Positions 53,048 to 61,588 of a stretch of 64,000 nucleotides of DNA are shown here, piece by piece. Origin of the DNA: an uncultured Bacteroidota bacterium (GTDB lineage: Bacteria > Bacteroidota > Bacteroidia > Chitinophagales > Chitinophagaceae); assembly GCA_902826165.1 (NCBI GenBank), contig CADEDV010000005.1, positions 4,499-68,498 on the forward strand, read 5' to 3'. The notes beneath the pieces were generated by a model, which made no database searches, was not told where the DNA came from, and was given only the letters and a program-made list of their open reading frames with translations. Position 1 is the first letter of the stretch, and every line of letters begins with the position of its first letter. A program made the translations under genes and the position numbers.

Positions 53048-55474
53048 ATGACCATCTCGTACAAATGGCTGAGTGAATACCTGCCTGTAACTGTTGAACC
53101 TGAAAGATTAAGCCGTATTCTCACTTCTATCGGGCTCGAAGTGGAAAGTATGGACAATTACGAAGAAGTGAAAGGAGGATTAAAGGGCCTGTTCATCGGA
53201 GAAGTATTAACTACGGAGAAACACCCGAATGCAGATAAACTTACACTTACCACTGTCAATATTGGAACGGGTGAACCCTTACAGATCGTTTGTGGCGCCC
53301 CGAATGTAGCCGCCGGCCAAAAAGTGGTGGTCGCTCCTGTTGGTACAACGATCTACCCGGCCTCCGGTGACCCGCTGACCATGAAAGTGGCAAAGATCAG
53401 GAGTGTGGAAAGCCATGGAATGATCTGCGCCGAAGACGAGATCGGCTTAGGCTCATCACATGCGGGCATTATGGTATTACCGGCTGATGTAAAAGTTGGC
53501 ACACCTGCGTCAGAATATTTTGAACCCTATGATGACATTATATATGAGATCGGCCTTACCCCCAACCGGATGGACGCCATGAGCCATTGGGGAGTAGCGA
53601 GGGATGTATGTGCTTATTTAAGCCACCATGATAAAAAAGATATTAAAGCAAAGCTGCCCTACAGTAATGGTTTCAAAGCAGACAACAACTCATTAGCTAT
53701 TGACGTAAAAGTAGAAAATGAAATAGCCTGCCCCCGTTACAGTGCTGTGAGTATTTCGAAAGTAACCGTTAAAGAATCACCAAAATGGCTGCAGCAAAAA
53801 TTAAAAGCCATTGGCCTGCGACCCATCAATAACATTGTGGACATCACCAACTATATCCAGCATGAGACCGGGCAGCCGCTCCATGCCTTTGATGCAGATG
53901 CCATCACCGGCAAAAAAGTGATCGTTAAAAACCTGCCCGAAGGAACAGCATTCGTTACACTGGATGAAAAGGAACGAAAGTTAAGTGCAGAAGACCTGAT
54001 GATCTGTGATGAAAAAGAGGGTATGTGTATTGCCGGTGTTTTTGGTGGTATTCATAGTGGTGTTTCAGAAAGCACCACCAGTATTTTTTTAGAAAGTGCT
54101 TTTTTTGACGGCGTAACTATCCGTAAAACATCTTTCCGCCACGGGTTAAGGACAGATGCAGCCAGCCGTTTTGAAAAAGGGACTGATATCTCTGCTACAG
54201 TCAATGTCTTGAAAAGAGCGGCCATAATGATCAAAGAAATTGCCGGCGGGGAAATTGCTTCCGAGATCATTGATATATATCCAAATCAAAAAGCAAAAGC
54301 AGAAGTGGCGATCAAGTATCACTTCCTAAAAAAACTGAGTGGTAAAAATTATCATCCCGATGCTGTAAAAAACATCCTGGGTAGTCTTGGTTTTGAAATA
54401 TTGAAAGAAGGTATTGATGAACTGCGTGTAGCCGTTCCATACCATAAACTGGATATCAGCCTTCCTGCCGATCTGGTGGAAGAAGTATTACGCATTGACG
54501 GGCTGGATAACGTTGAAATACCGGAAGCTATTACTATTACCCCGTCTGTGGAAGAAAATTACGCTACAGAAACATACAGGGAGAAAGTAGCTAATTACCT
54601 GGTCGGACTTGGGTTCAACGAGATCATGACCAACTCCATCACCAATGCCGCTTATTTTTCTGAAGAAGAGCTGGAACAAATGGTGAAAATGATGAACAGC
54701 CTGAGTGCTGAACTGAATATTCTGCGCAATTCCCTTTTTGAAACAGCACTGGAAGTGGTTGCCCATAACCTCAACCACCGCAACAGTTCACTTCGCCTGT
54801 TTGAATTTGGAAAAGCATACAGTACTTCAGGCTCCGGAAAATATGCTGAAGAAGAAAAGTTGTGTATAGTGATAACCGGTAATACCCAGGATGACAGCTG
54901 GAAACAAAAAGTCAAACAAGCTGACCTGTATTTTTTGAAGGGTGTAGTGATTGCCGTACTTCAATCCCTCGGCATTAAAGCAGATAGTATTGAAATAGTA
55001 ACAGTACCAAAACTGGATAACCATTTTGTTTTCAAATTGAACGGGCAGATCATTGCCGGTGCCGGCGAGGTGGCAAAAAAAGTATTGGCGAAATTTGATA
55101 CCAAACAACCGGTTTTCTTTACCGGGCTAAACTGGTCTTTGTTAGCCGGTCTGGCGGCGCAGCAGAAGGCGGCCGTAAAAGAAATTCCCAGATTCCCGGC
55201 CGTACAAAGAGATGTGGCCATGATCGTTCCAAAGCAATTGGCCTATGAGGAAGTGGAAAAAACGGTACAAAAGATAAAGCTGAACAAACTGCAGGAAGTA
55301 AAACTCTTTGATATTTTTGAGAGCGAGAAACTGGGAGCCGATAAAAAATCATTGGCCGTGAACTTTACATTTTTAGATGAAGAAAAAACACTCACTGATA
55401 AAGAGATCGATGGCTGGATGAGCAAGATCATGACCGCCCTGGAAAAAGAACTGCAGGCAGAGATCAGAAAATAA
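53048..55474 (+). CDS. pheT: Phenylalanyl-tRNA synthetase beta subunit
   Basis: An 808-residue subunit that binds tRNA-Phe and, with PheS, charges it. The start MTISYKWLSEYLPVTVEPER and the tRNA-binding OB domain (about 40-155: IGEVLTTEKHPNADKLTLTT, CGAPNVAAGQKVVVAPVG) are followed by B3/B4 (about 210-380, RPINNIVDITNYIQHETGQP) and B5 (about 405-470). The catalytic-like core comes next (NSITNAAYFSEEELEQMVKM, NILRNSLFETALEVVAHNLN). The ferredoxin-fold anticodon-binding domain is C-terminal (IPRFPAVQRDVAMIVPKQL). pheS is not in the window. The coiled-coil gene starts 4 bp downstream. Confidence 0.97.
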   Translation: MTISYKWLSEYLPVTVEPERLSRILTSIGLEVESMDNYEEVKGGLKGLFIGEVLTTEKHPNADKLTLTTVNIGTGEPLQIVCGAPNVAAGQKVVVAPVGTTIYPASGDPLTMKVAKIRSVESHGMICAEDEIGLGSSHAGIMVLPADVKVGTPASEYFEPYDDIIYEIGLTPNRMDAMSHWGVARDVCAYLSHHDKKDIKAKLPYSNGFKADNNSLAIDVKVENEIACPRYSAVSISKVTVKESPKWLQQKLKAIGLRPINNIVDITNYIQHETGQPLHAFDADAITGKKVIVKNLPEGTAFVTLDEKERKLSAEDLMICDEKEGMCIAGVFGGIHSGVSESTTSIFLESAFFDGVTIRKTSFRHGLRTDAASRFEKGTDISATVNVLKRAAIMIKEIAGGEIASEIIDIYPNQKAKAEVAIKYHFLKKLSGKNYHPDAVKNILGSLGFEILKEGIDELRVAVPYHKLDISLPADLVEEVLRIDGLDNVEIPEAITITPSVEENYATETYREKVANYLVGLGFNEIMTNSITNAAYFSEEELEQMVKMMNSLSAELNILRNSLFETALEVVAHNLNHRNSSLRLFEFGKAYSTSGSGKYAEEEKLCIVITGNTQDDSWKQKVKQADLYFLKGVVIAVLQSLGIKADSIEIVTVPKLDNHFVFKLNGQIIAGAGEVAKKVLAKFDTKQPVFFTGLNWSLLAGLAAQQKAAVKEIPRFPAVQRDVAMIVPKQLAYEEVEKTVQKIKLNKLQEVKLFDIFESEKLGADKKSLAVNFTFLDEEKTLTDKEIDGWMSKIMTALEKELQAEIRK

Positions 55475-55477
55475 ACA

Positions 55478-55765
55478 ATGAATACCACTGAACAACATCT
55501 TAAACGGATACAGGATAAGCTTCAGCAATTGCTGAAGCAGCATACTGCATTACAGAAAGAGAATGTTCAGCTAAAGGAGGTATTGAATAAATCAAAAGAG
55601 GAAGCCAAAGTTCAGCAGCAACATATTGATACATTAAAGCAGAAGGTGGATATTCTGAAGTTGAATGCAGGAGAGATGAGTGAGGCGGATAAAAAAGAGT
55701 TTGAGAAAAAGATCAATACTTACCTGAAAGAAATAGATCGTTGTATTGCCCTGCTGGGCGGATAG
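55478..55765 (+). CDS. Small coiled-coil protein between pheT and zapA
   Basis: A 95-residue, almost fully helical protein (LKRIQDKLQQLLKQHTALQK, ENVQLKEVLNKSKEEAKVQQ, HIDTLKQKVDILKLNAGEMS) with heptad spacing typical of a coiled coil. It resembles a ZapB-like or GreA-helix-like division partner in composition, but no specific family is recognised. It starts 4 bp after pheT and lies upstream of zapA, which favours a role in Z-ring assembly. That is inference. Confidence 0.82.
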   Translation: MNTTEQHLKRIQDKLQQLLKQHTALQKENVQLKEVLNKSKEEAKVQQQHIDTLKQKVDILKLNAGEMSEADKKEFEKKINTYLKEIDRCIALLGG

Positions 55766-55767
55766 TG

Positions 55768-56022
55768 TTAAACCCGTTTCACCAGGTTCAGTTTCATTTC
55801 AGCATCACCATTGGATATTTCCAGGGTATAGCGGCCGTAAGGAAGATCATTCAGGCCTGACCAGGTGAAATGCTCCCGTTCGCTGATCATATCCCTTTCG
55901 AGGATACCGCAAACACTGCCTTTGTCATCTTTGATAACACCCCTTACCGGGTTTCCTTTGGGAGCTGACAACTCCATTTGTAATGCATCAATAAAGATTG
56001 ATGACTTAACTTTAGCAAACAT
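55768..56022 (-). CDS. 84-residue beta-sandwich protein resembling a lone T9SS sorting domain
   Basis: A short minus-strand gene between two plus-strand genes, ATG at 56022. It has no signal peptide. The sequence VIKDDKGSVCGILERDMISE and GLNDLPYGRYTLEISNGDAE-like end with MKLNLVKRV follows the strand pattern of type A sorting domains (D-x-x-G turn, then LPxGxYxLxI, then K-L-V-K). It could be a cytoplasmic relative of that fold. It ends 2 bp from the coiled-coil gene, tail to tail. Codon use looks like the neighbours, and the regular strand pattern argues that it is real, but no homologue was checked. Confidence 0.6.
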   Translation of the reverse strand: MFAKVKSSIFIDALQMELSAPKGNPVRGVIKDDKGSVCGILERDMISEREHFTWSGLNDLPYGRYTLEISNGDAEMKLNLVKRV

Positions 56023-56126
56023 TAGCTACAGTTTGTTTGGTTTACAGTTCTCAGAGAGGGGGATTATCAGAGCCGTACTAGGAGAATTTTTTACGGGAGA
56101 CGTAAGATAGACCATCAATTTTAAAA

Positions 56127-56429
56127 ATGCAAGTTATGGATACATTAATTCCGGTAACCCTGGTGATTGCCGACCGCACCTACCGGGTGAAAGTGCAGCC
56201 CAAAGACGAAGAGCTGGTTCGAAAGACAGTAAAGACCATCAATGACAAGATCATTGAATACAAAACACAATTTGCCGGCAAGGATATGCAGGACTATATC
56301 GCCATGGTACTGATCTGGCTTGCCACCGACTTAAAAGGTACCGCCCAGGATGACCTGGAGCAGGGCCATATTAAAGAAAAACTTGACAGCATCGAAAAAA
56401 TACTGGATAACCAACTGGCGGGAAATTAA
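56127..56429 (+). CDS. zapA: Cell-division protein ZapA
   Basis: A 100-residue Z-ring associated protein that bundles FtsZ filaments. It begins MQVMDTLIPVTLVIADRTYR with VKVQPKDEELVRKTVKTIND and KDMQDYIAMVLIWLATDLKG, then a C-terminal helix to LDNQLAGN, all as in the Bacteroidota ZapA. A second ATG at 56136 is possible. The gene precedes rny, and the gap of about 200 bp contains the rny promoter. Confidence 0.9.
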   Translation: MQVMDTLIPVTLVIADRTYRVKVQPKDEELVRKTVKTINDKIIEYKTQFAGKDMQDYIAMVLIWLATDLKGTAQDDLEQGHIKEKLDSIEKILDNQLAGN

Positions 56430-56548
56430 ACCACTTCATTTTCAGAAATTCCTGCTGAAATAGCTCTCCGCTTCCCGGCAGCTCCCACTCCATTTCAAAG
56501 CTAAATAGCACCCTTTCAGCTAATTTTCAGTCATTAGCAGCCATTTTG

Positions 56549-56581
56549 TATCTTCGCTGATTACATACTTTTTGTAGTATG
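56549..56581 (+). promoter_or_regulatory. rny promoter and leader hairpin
   Basis: TATCTTCG (56549-56556) is a near-consensus -7 element about 72 bp before the rny ATG. A small hairpin catact-ttttgt-agtatg (56564-56581) lies at the expected transcript start. Nothing gene-like is seen elsewhere in 56430-56627. Confidence 0.5.
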
Positions 56582-56627
56582 AAATTTTTATTAATACATA
56601 GTATTCAACCACTAAACAAACAGATTC

Positions 56628-58202
56628 ATGGATCCGATCATCATAGCTATACTAACAGGCGTAGCGGCCCTTATCGTGGGGGTCATAGCGGGTAAACTCA
56701 TCTTCTCCAAAAACACCCAAAAGAAGGCAGAAGAGGCAGAACTCCAGGCACAGACCATTTTGAAAGAAGCTGAATTAAGAGCTGAAACCATCCGGAAAGA
56801 GAAAGAACTGGAGGCTAAAGAGAAATTTGTGCAGATGAAAGCTACCCATGACAGGGAAGTAAACGACCGCAACCGCAAGATCAATGACAGCGAAAACAAG
56901 ATCCGCCAGAAAGAACAAACCATTAACCAGAAAGAAGGCAGCCTTGATAAACAGATCAAAGAAAATGAAGCTATCAAGGAAAACCTGAACCGTCAGATCG
57001 AACTGGTCAATATCAAAAGAACAGAGCTGGAAAAACACCAGGAAGAGCATATCCGCCGCCTGGAAAAAATTGCTGTCCTTTCGGCAGACGAAGCCCGTGC
57101 CCAACTGATAGAAAGCCTGAAAAATGAAGCCCATACCCAAGCCCTTGGCATCCAGCAGGAGATCATTGATGATGCCAAGCAAAAAGCCAATAAAGAAGCC
57201 AGAAAAATCATTATACAGACCATCCAGCGGACAGCTGCAGAACAAGCCATTGAGAACTCCATCACTGTTTTCAACCTGGAAAGTGATGAGATCAAAGGAC
57301 AGATCATCGGTCGTGAAGGCCGTAATATCCGGGCCATTGAAGCAGCAACCGGTGTTGACCTGATCGTTGACGATACCCCCGAAGCAATTATCCTTTCCTC
57401 ATTTGACCCGCTGCGTCGTGAAATAGCCCGTTTGAGTTTACAAAGACTGGTTACAGACGGTCGTATCCACCCGGCCCGTATTGAAGAAGTAGTGGAAAAA
57501 ACCAAGAAGCAGATCGAAGAGCAGGTTATGGAGATCGGCGAAAGAACAGTAATCGAGCTGGGTATCCACGGCCTGCATAAAGAACTTGTAAGAATGGTGG
57601 GGCGTATGCGTTTCCGTTCTTCTTATGGCCAAAACCTGCTGATGCACAGCCGGGAGACAGCGAATCTTTGTGCTACAATGGCTGCCGAATTGGGTATGAG
57701 CCAACCCCAGGTAAAACTGGCTAAACGAGCTGGTCTTCTACATGATATTGGTAAAGTGCCAGATGAAGAAAGCGAACTGAGCCACGCATTATTAGGTGCC
57801 AAACTCGCTGAAAAATATAACGAAAACCCTGCTGTGGTCAATGCAATTGGTGCCCACCACGATGAGATGGAAATGCAATATGTCATCTCCCCCATCATCC
57901 AGGCCTGCGATGCGATCAGCGGAGCCCGTCCGGGTGCCCGCCGTGAGATCATGCAACAGTATATCCAGCGGATCAAAGACCTTGAAAACCTGGCCATGGC
58001 CTATACGGGTGTAGAAAAAGCCTATGCCATCCAGGCGGGTCGTGAACTGAGGGTGATCGTGGAAGCAGATAAAGTAACTGACCAGGACTCTGAAAAGCTG
58101 TCCTTTGAGATCGCCCAGAAGATCCAGACCGAAATGACCTTCCCCGGCCAGATAAAAGTGACCGTTATCCGGGAAAAAAGAGCGGTAAACGTAGCCCGAT
58201 AA
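56628..58202 (+). CDS. rny: Ribonuclease Y
   Basis: A 524-residue membrane-anchored endoribonuclease that starts mRNA decay. An N-terminal membrane helix ([20 protein letters not shown], about 4-23) is followed by a long charged coiled coil (about 28-205), a KH RNA-binding domain ([20 protein letters not shown], about 222-241) and an HD catalytic domain ([18 protein letters not shown], about 365-382, with the metal-binding HD). The C-terminal end [20 protein letters not shown] is the typical finish. Length normal. Confidence 0.97.
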   Translation: MDPIIIAILTGVAALIVGVIAGKLIFSKNTQKKAEEAELQAQTILKEAELRAETIRKEKELEAKEKFVQMKATHDREVNDRNRKINDSENKIRQKEQTINQKEGSLDKQIKENEAIKENLNRQIELVNIKRTELEKHQEEHIRRLEKIAVLSADEARAQLIESLKNEAHTQALGIQQEIIDDAKQKANKEARKIIIQTIQRTAAEQAIENSITVFNLESDEIKGQIIGREGRNIRAIEAATGVDLIVDDTPEAIILSSFDPLRREIARLSLQRLVTDGRIHPARIEEVVEKTKKQIEEQVMEIGERTVIELGIHGLHKELVRMVGRMRFRSSYGQNLLMHSRETANLCATMAAELGMSQPQVKLAKRAGLLHDIGKVPDEESELSHALLGAKLAEKYNENPAVVNAIGAHHDEMEMQYVISPIIQACDAISGARPGARREIMQQYIQRIKDLENLAMAYTGVEKAYAIQAGRELRVIVEADKVTDQDSEKLSFEIAQKIQTEMTFPGQIKVTVIREKRAVNVAR

Positions 58203-58214
58203 ATATAATTAGCT

Positions 58215-58298
58215 GTTGGGAATTAGGGATTTGGAGGTAAATCGAATTTTTTTTCAGATGATCTCCAAATTCCTCCCCCACTAATTCCCAATTCCAAC
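58215..58298. repeat. Long imperfect cruciform between rny and rplS
   Basis: Outer arms gttgggaattag (58215-58226) and ctaattcccaattccaac (58281-58298) and inner arms ggatttggag (58227-58236) and ctccaaattcc (58263-58273) make an 84-bp hairpin-like structure. The inner stem has 8 perfect pairs plus a G-U and two more. The words are variants of GGAATTAG and GGATTTGG, so it may belong to a dispersed intergenic repeat family. It lies after the rny stop and just upstream of the rplS promoter. Confidence 0.7.
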
Positions 58299-58308
58299 AT
58301 TTTCCCCT

Positions 58309-58316
58309 TACCTTTG
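58309..58316 (+). promoter_or_regulatory. rplS -7 element
   Basis: TACCTTTG fits TAnnTTTG, 21 bp before the rplS ATG at 58338. It also rules out an upstream TTG start at 58314. Confidence 0.65.
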
Positions 58317-58337
58317 CCCTCCTTAAAAATCACAGAT

Positions 58338-58709
58338 ATGAACGCCATCGCATACGTACATGAGCAGCTGACCGGCAAGAAAGAGTTCCCGAAATTCAAG
58401 GCAGGTGACAACATCACGGTTAACTACAAGATCATTGAAGGTAACAAAGAAAGGATCCAGTCTTTTAAAGGCGATGTGATCAAACGCCAGGGTACTGGTC
58501 ATACGGCCTGCTTCACTGTTCGTAAGATATCTGATGGTGTGGGTGTGGAAAGGCTTTTTCCGATCTTCTCCCCAAACATTGAGTCTATTGTATTGAACAA
58601 AACAGGTAATGTACGCCGTGCTAAACTGTTCTACCAGCGTAAACGCAGTGGTAAGAGTGCCAGGATCCGTGAAAAGCGTATGGCTGTTGCAGCTGATGCA
58701 GCAAAGTAA
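58338..58709 (+). CDS. rplS: 50S ribosomal protein L19
   Basis: A 123-residue L19, which lies at the 30S-50S interface. ATG at 58338 gives MNAIAYVHEQLTGKKEFPKF; an earlier TTG would start inside the promoter. Motifs GDNITVNYKIIEGNKERIQS, FKGDVIKRQGTGHTACFTVR, GVGVERLFPIFSPNIESIVL and RAKLFYQRKRSGKSARIREK are diagnostic. Monocistronic, with a strong terminator. Confidence 0.97.
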   Translation: MNAIAYVHEQLTGKKEFPKFKAGDNITVNYKIIEGNKERIQSFKGDVIKRQGTGHTACFTVRKISDGVGVERLFPIFSPNIESIVLNKTGNVRRAKLFYQRKRSGKSARIREKRMAVAADAAK

Positions 58710-58728
58710 TTGCACTATATATAATTGC

Positions 58729-58755
58729 AAAAGCCCCTTTAAAGGGGCTTTTTTG
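58729..58755 (+). terminator. Terminator of rplS
   Basis: A perfect palindrome, aaaagccccttt with aaaggggctttt (58729-58752), followed by more T. The stem is GC-rich in the middle. Confidence 0.92.
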
Positions 58756-58806
58756 TTAACGGCTGGCAATTAGCAACTAAATATTCCGTTATTTTCAGGT
58801 ACTTGT

Positions 58807-58814
58807 TATCTTTG
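58807..58814 (+). promoter_or_regulatory. tatA -7 element
   Basis: TATCTTTG is an exact match to TAnnTTTG, 18 bp before the tatA ATG at 58833. A start at 58803 would overlap it. Confidence 0.7.
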
Positions 58815-58832
58815 ACCTCTAATTATCCAATT

Positions 58833-59039
58833 ATGATCCAAACAAATTTACTGGGAATGCTGGGCACCAACGAGATCATCATCATCCTGGTTATCGTTTT
58901 ACTGTTATTCGGAGGCCGCAAAATTCCTGAGCTGATGCGTGGTCTTGGTAAAGGCGTTCGTGAATTCAATGATGCAAAGAGTAATGTGAAAAAGGAGATC
59001 GAAGAAAGCAGTAACGACGTTAAGAATTCCGTTCAGTAA
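58833..59039 (+). CDS. tatA: Twin-arginine translocase protein TatA
   Basis: A 68-residue membrane protein forming the pore of the Tat export system. ATG at 58833 gives [20 protein letters not shown], then [20 protein letters not shown], the single membrane helix with the FGxxKIPE hinge and amphipathic helix. A charged tail follows. It could be called TatA or TatE; with no TatB or TatC here I use TatA. The amine oxidase at 34139 is a likely Tat substrate. Confidence 0.93.
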   Translation: MIQTNLLGMLGTNEIIIILVIVLLLFGGRKIPELMRGLGKGVREFNDAKSNVKKEIEESSNDVKNSVQ

Positions 59040-59081
59040 TCCTTCAATTTAGTTTTTCCATACATCAAAAAGGCTTCGCTT

Positions 59082-60518
59082 TTGTTTGACTATTCTTCTA
59101 TTGAGCAGTATCATGCCCAATTGCAGGAAGGTAAGGTAACCTGCTTGCAGGTGGTCGAGTATTACCTCAGCCAAATCCGGTCAACAGTACATCTTAACGC
59201 ATTTATTGAAGTATATGCGGAGGAAGCTATTGCTAAAGCAAAACAACTTGATGAACAAAGAGCTGCAGGCAAGCCGATCGGCAAACTGCATGGAGTGGTC
59301 ACAGGCCTGAAAGATGTAATTGCTCACAAGGATCATCAACTTACCGCCTCCTCGGGTATATTAAAAGGTTTTTCCTCCATTTATTCAGCCACAGTTGTTG
59401 AACGATTGCTGGCAGAAGAAGCGATTATCATTGGCAACCTGAATTGCGATGAATTTGCAATGGGGTCCACCAATGAGAATTCTGTGTATGGTAAAGTGCT
59501 GAATGCATTAGATGAAACAAAAGTACCCGGCGGCTCATCCGGTGGTTCAGCGGTTGCCGTGCAGGCAGGTCTTTGTATGGTATCCTTAGGAAGCGATACA
59601 GGCGGCTCTGTTCGCCAACCTGCTGACTTCTGTGGCATTGTTGGACTAAAGCCCACCTACGGCAGAATCTCCCGCTATGGCCTTATAGCCTATGCCTCTT
59701 CCTTTGACCAGGTCGGCATCTTCGGAAATAACATATCTGATGTGGCACAAGTGCTGGAAGTAATTGCCGGTGCAGACGAATTTGACAGCACTGTTTCGCA
59801 TAAAGAAGTGGATGCGTATACTGCTTCACTTGCTACGGATAAGAAATTCCGCTTTGCTTATTTCGAAGAAGCGCTGAACCATCCCAGCCTTGACCCGGAG
59901 ATCAGCACCGCAATTAAAGCACTGGCTGAAAAATTAATCAACGAAGGACATGAAGTAAACCCGGTTCAATTTGACCTGCTCGATTATATCGTGCCTGCTT
60001 ACTATGTTTTGACAACAGCAGAAGCATCTTCCAACCTGTCCCGGTTTGACGGTGTAAAATTTGGTCACCGCACGGCCAATAAAGAAGCAGAGCTGACGGA
60101 ATTTTATGAACTAACCCGGTCAGAAGGTTTTGGCAAAGAAGTAAAGCGCCGCATTATGCTGGGCACATTCGTTCTCAGTGCCGGATACTATGATGCGTAT
60201 TTCACCCAGGCTCAGAAAGTGAGGCAGCTTTTATGCGATAAGACAAAAGTTGTTTTCAACAATTATGATTTTATTATCATGCCCACTTCTCCTACAACGG
60301 CCTTTAGTTTTGGTGAAAAAATGGATGACCCTATCGCTATGTACCTCGCTGATATCTATACTGTAATGGCTAATCTAGTGGGTGTTCCCGCCATTTCATT
60401 ACCTCTTTTCAAACATAGCAATGGTATGCCGTTCGGCTTACAGGTGATGGCTGACCGTTTCCGGGAGTTACCTTTGTTGCAGGTTTCAGCACAATTGATG
60501 AATGCTTCTAAAATCTAG
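59082..60518 (+). CDS. gatA: Glutamyl/aspartyl-tRNA amidotransferase subunit A
   Basis: The amidase subunit of GatCAB, which releases ammonia from glutamine to convert Glu-tRNA(Gln) or Asp-tRNA(Asn). The start is TTG at 59082; there is no ATG before the conserved N-terminus (FDYSSIEQYHAQLQEGKVTC). The amidase triad is present: Lys in GLKDVIAHKD (about 77), Ser in PGGSSGGSAVAVQAG (about 153) and Ser in GSDTGGSVRQPADFCG (about 177). 478 residues, normal length. The lytic transglycosylase gene follows 29 bp downstream. gatB and gatC are not in the window. Confidence 0.95.
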   Translation: MFDYSSIEQYHAQLQEGKVTCLQVVEYYLSQIRSTVHLNAFIEVYAEEAIAKAKQLDEQRAAGKPIGKLHGVVTGLKDVIAHKDHQLTASSGILKGFSSIYSATVVERLLAEEAIIIGNLNCDEFAMGSTNENSVYGKVLNALDETKVPGGSSGGSAVAVQAGLCMVSLGSDTGGSVRQPADFCGIVGLKPTYGRISRYGLIAYASSFDQVGIFGNNISDVAQVLEVIAGADEFDSTVSHKEVDAYTASLATDKKFRFAYFEEALNHPSLDPEISTAIKALAEKLINEGHEVNPVQFDLLDYIVPAYYVLTTAEASSNLSRFDGVKFGHRTANKEAELTEFYELTRSEGFGKEVKRRIMLGTFVLSAGYYDAYFTQAQKVRQLLCDKTKVVFNNYDFIIMPTSPTTAFSFGEKMDDPIAMYLADIYTVMANLVGVPAISLPLFKHSNGMPFGLQVMADRFRELPLLQVSAQLMNASKI

Positions 60519-60547
60519 AAGTCCTTACGTCGTATAAAAAACACAGA

Positions 60548-61588
60548 GTGACTTTATTGAAAAGAATATCGTTTTTATTTTTCATTGTACCAATACTCTC
60601 GTATAACACGAAAGCCACCGGACAGCAACTGCAAAAAAAGGTTACTGTTCCCGGAGATACCCTCATCAATAAGGATACACTGCCTGCACTGAAAGATCTT
60701 AAAAAAGGCTTTAAAAATCTTTTTGTAGACAATACGCTGGGTAGTGATATCAGTTCGCAACAACTGAATCCTCAAGCCATCACTTTTGTACAGGATTATA
60801 TGCGCAAGAATGCAAAAGGGCTGAAGCAGATGAAAGAATGGGGCAAACCTTATTTCGACCTGATGGATGAGATACTAACCCAGCATGGATTACCACACCA
60901 GTTAAAATACCTGGCCGTTATTGAATCAGGGTTAAAATACAATGTTATCTCCTGGGCTGGCGCTGTTGGCCCCTGGGCACTGATGCCGGCCACTGCCCGG
61001 CAATATGGTATGACGGTGAACCGGCAATACGATGAAAGGACCGATTATTACAAGAGCACCCATGTAGCCGCCCGTTTACTGAAAGACCTGTTTGCGAAAT
61101 ACGGCGACTGGCTGCTCGTCATCGCCGCTTATAATGGCGGACCAGGTAATGTCAATAAAGCCATATCGAGAAGTGGCAGCAAAGATTTTTGGGTATTGCA
61201 GCACCACTTACCCAACGAATCCAAGAACCATGTCAAGAAATTTATCTCCACTCATTATATCATGGAAGGAGAAGGCGGTGTCACCACTTTGACAAAAGAA
61301 GAATTGAAAGATGCCTTACAAAATACAACCAGCAATATCAGCAAAGCAGAAATGGACAGTTCGAAAGTGCTCAACATCAGTGGCAGGTATAATGCTGCTG
61401 TCATTTGCAATTATACAGGAATGAAAGCGGATGACTTCAACCGGTATAATCCCGGTTTCAATAATCATATTGCCAATAATGGTAAATATGATCTTCGATT
61501 ACCCGCTGATAAAATGACTATTTTCCTTGCTAAGAAATTCGAGATATTGAATGAATCGATGCAGGTGTTGCTGAGACAGGCCCAATGA
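60548..61588 (+). CDS. Exported lytic transglycosylase, MltD-like
   Basis: A 346-residue murein hydrolase that cuts glycan strands. Start GTG at 60548, signal peptide to about ATG-QQ (residue 25). The SLT domain (about 110-245) has LKYLAVIESGLKYNVISWAG (catalytic Glu near 127), AVGPWALMPATARQYGM and WLLVIAAYNGGPGNVNKAI. The C-terminal 90 residues (YNAAVICNYTGMKADDFNRY, NPGFNNHIANNGKYDLRLPA) look like a LysM-type or MltD-tail domain. It ends exactly where the convergent pabB gene ends. Confidence 0.9.
   Translation: MTLLKRISFLFFIVPILSYNTKATGQQLQKKVTVPGDTLINKDTLPALKDLKKGFKNLFVDNTLGSDISSQQLNPQAITFVQDYMRKNAKGLKQMKEWGKPYFDLMDEILTQHGLPHQLKYLAVIESGLKYNVISWAGAVGPWALMPATARQYGMTVNRQYDERTDYYKSTHVAARLLKDLFAKYGDWLLVIAAYNGGPGNVNKAISRSGSKDFWVLQHHLPNESKNHVKKFISTHYIMEGEGGVTTLTKEELKDALQNTTSNISKAEMDSSKVLNISGRYNAAVICNYTGMKADDFNRYNPGFNNHIANNGKYDLRLPADKMTIFLAKKFEILNESMQVLLRQAQ

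Noticed and set aside
56430-56627. 6S RNA between zapA and rny
   Set aside because: In some bacteria ssrS lies beside zapA. Here the gap is under 200 bp, contains the rny promoter and shows no long imperfect hairpin with a central bubble.
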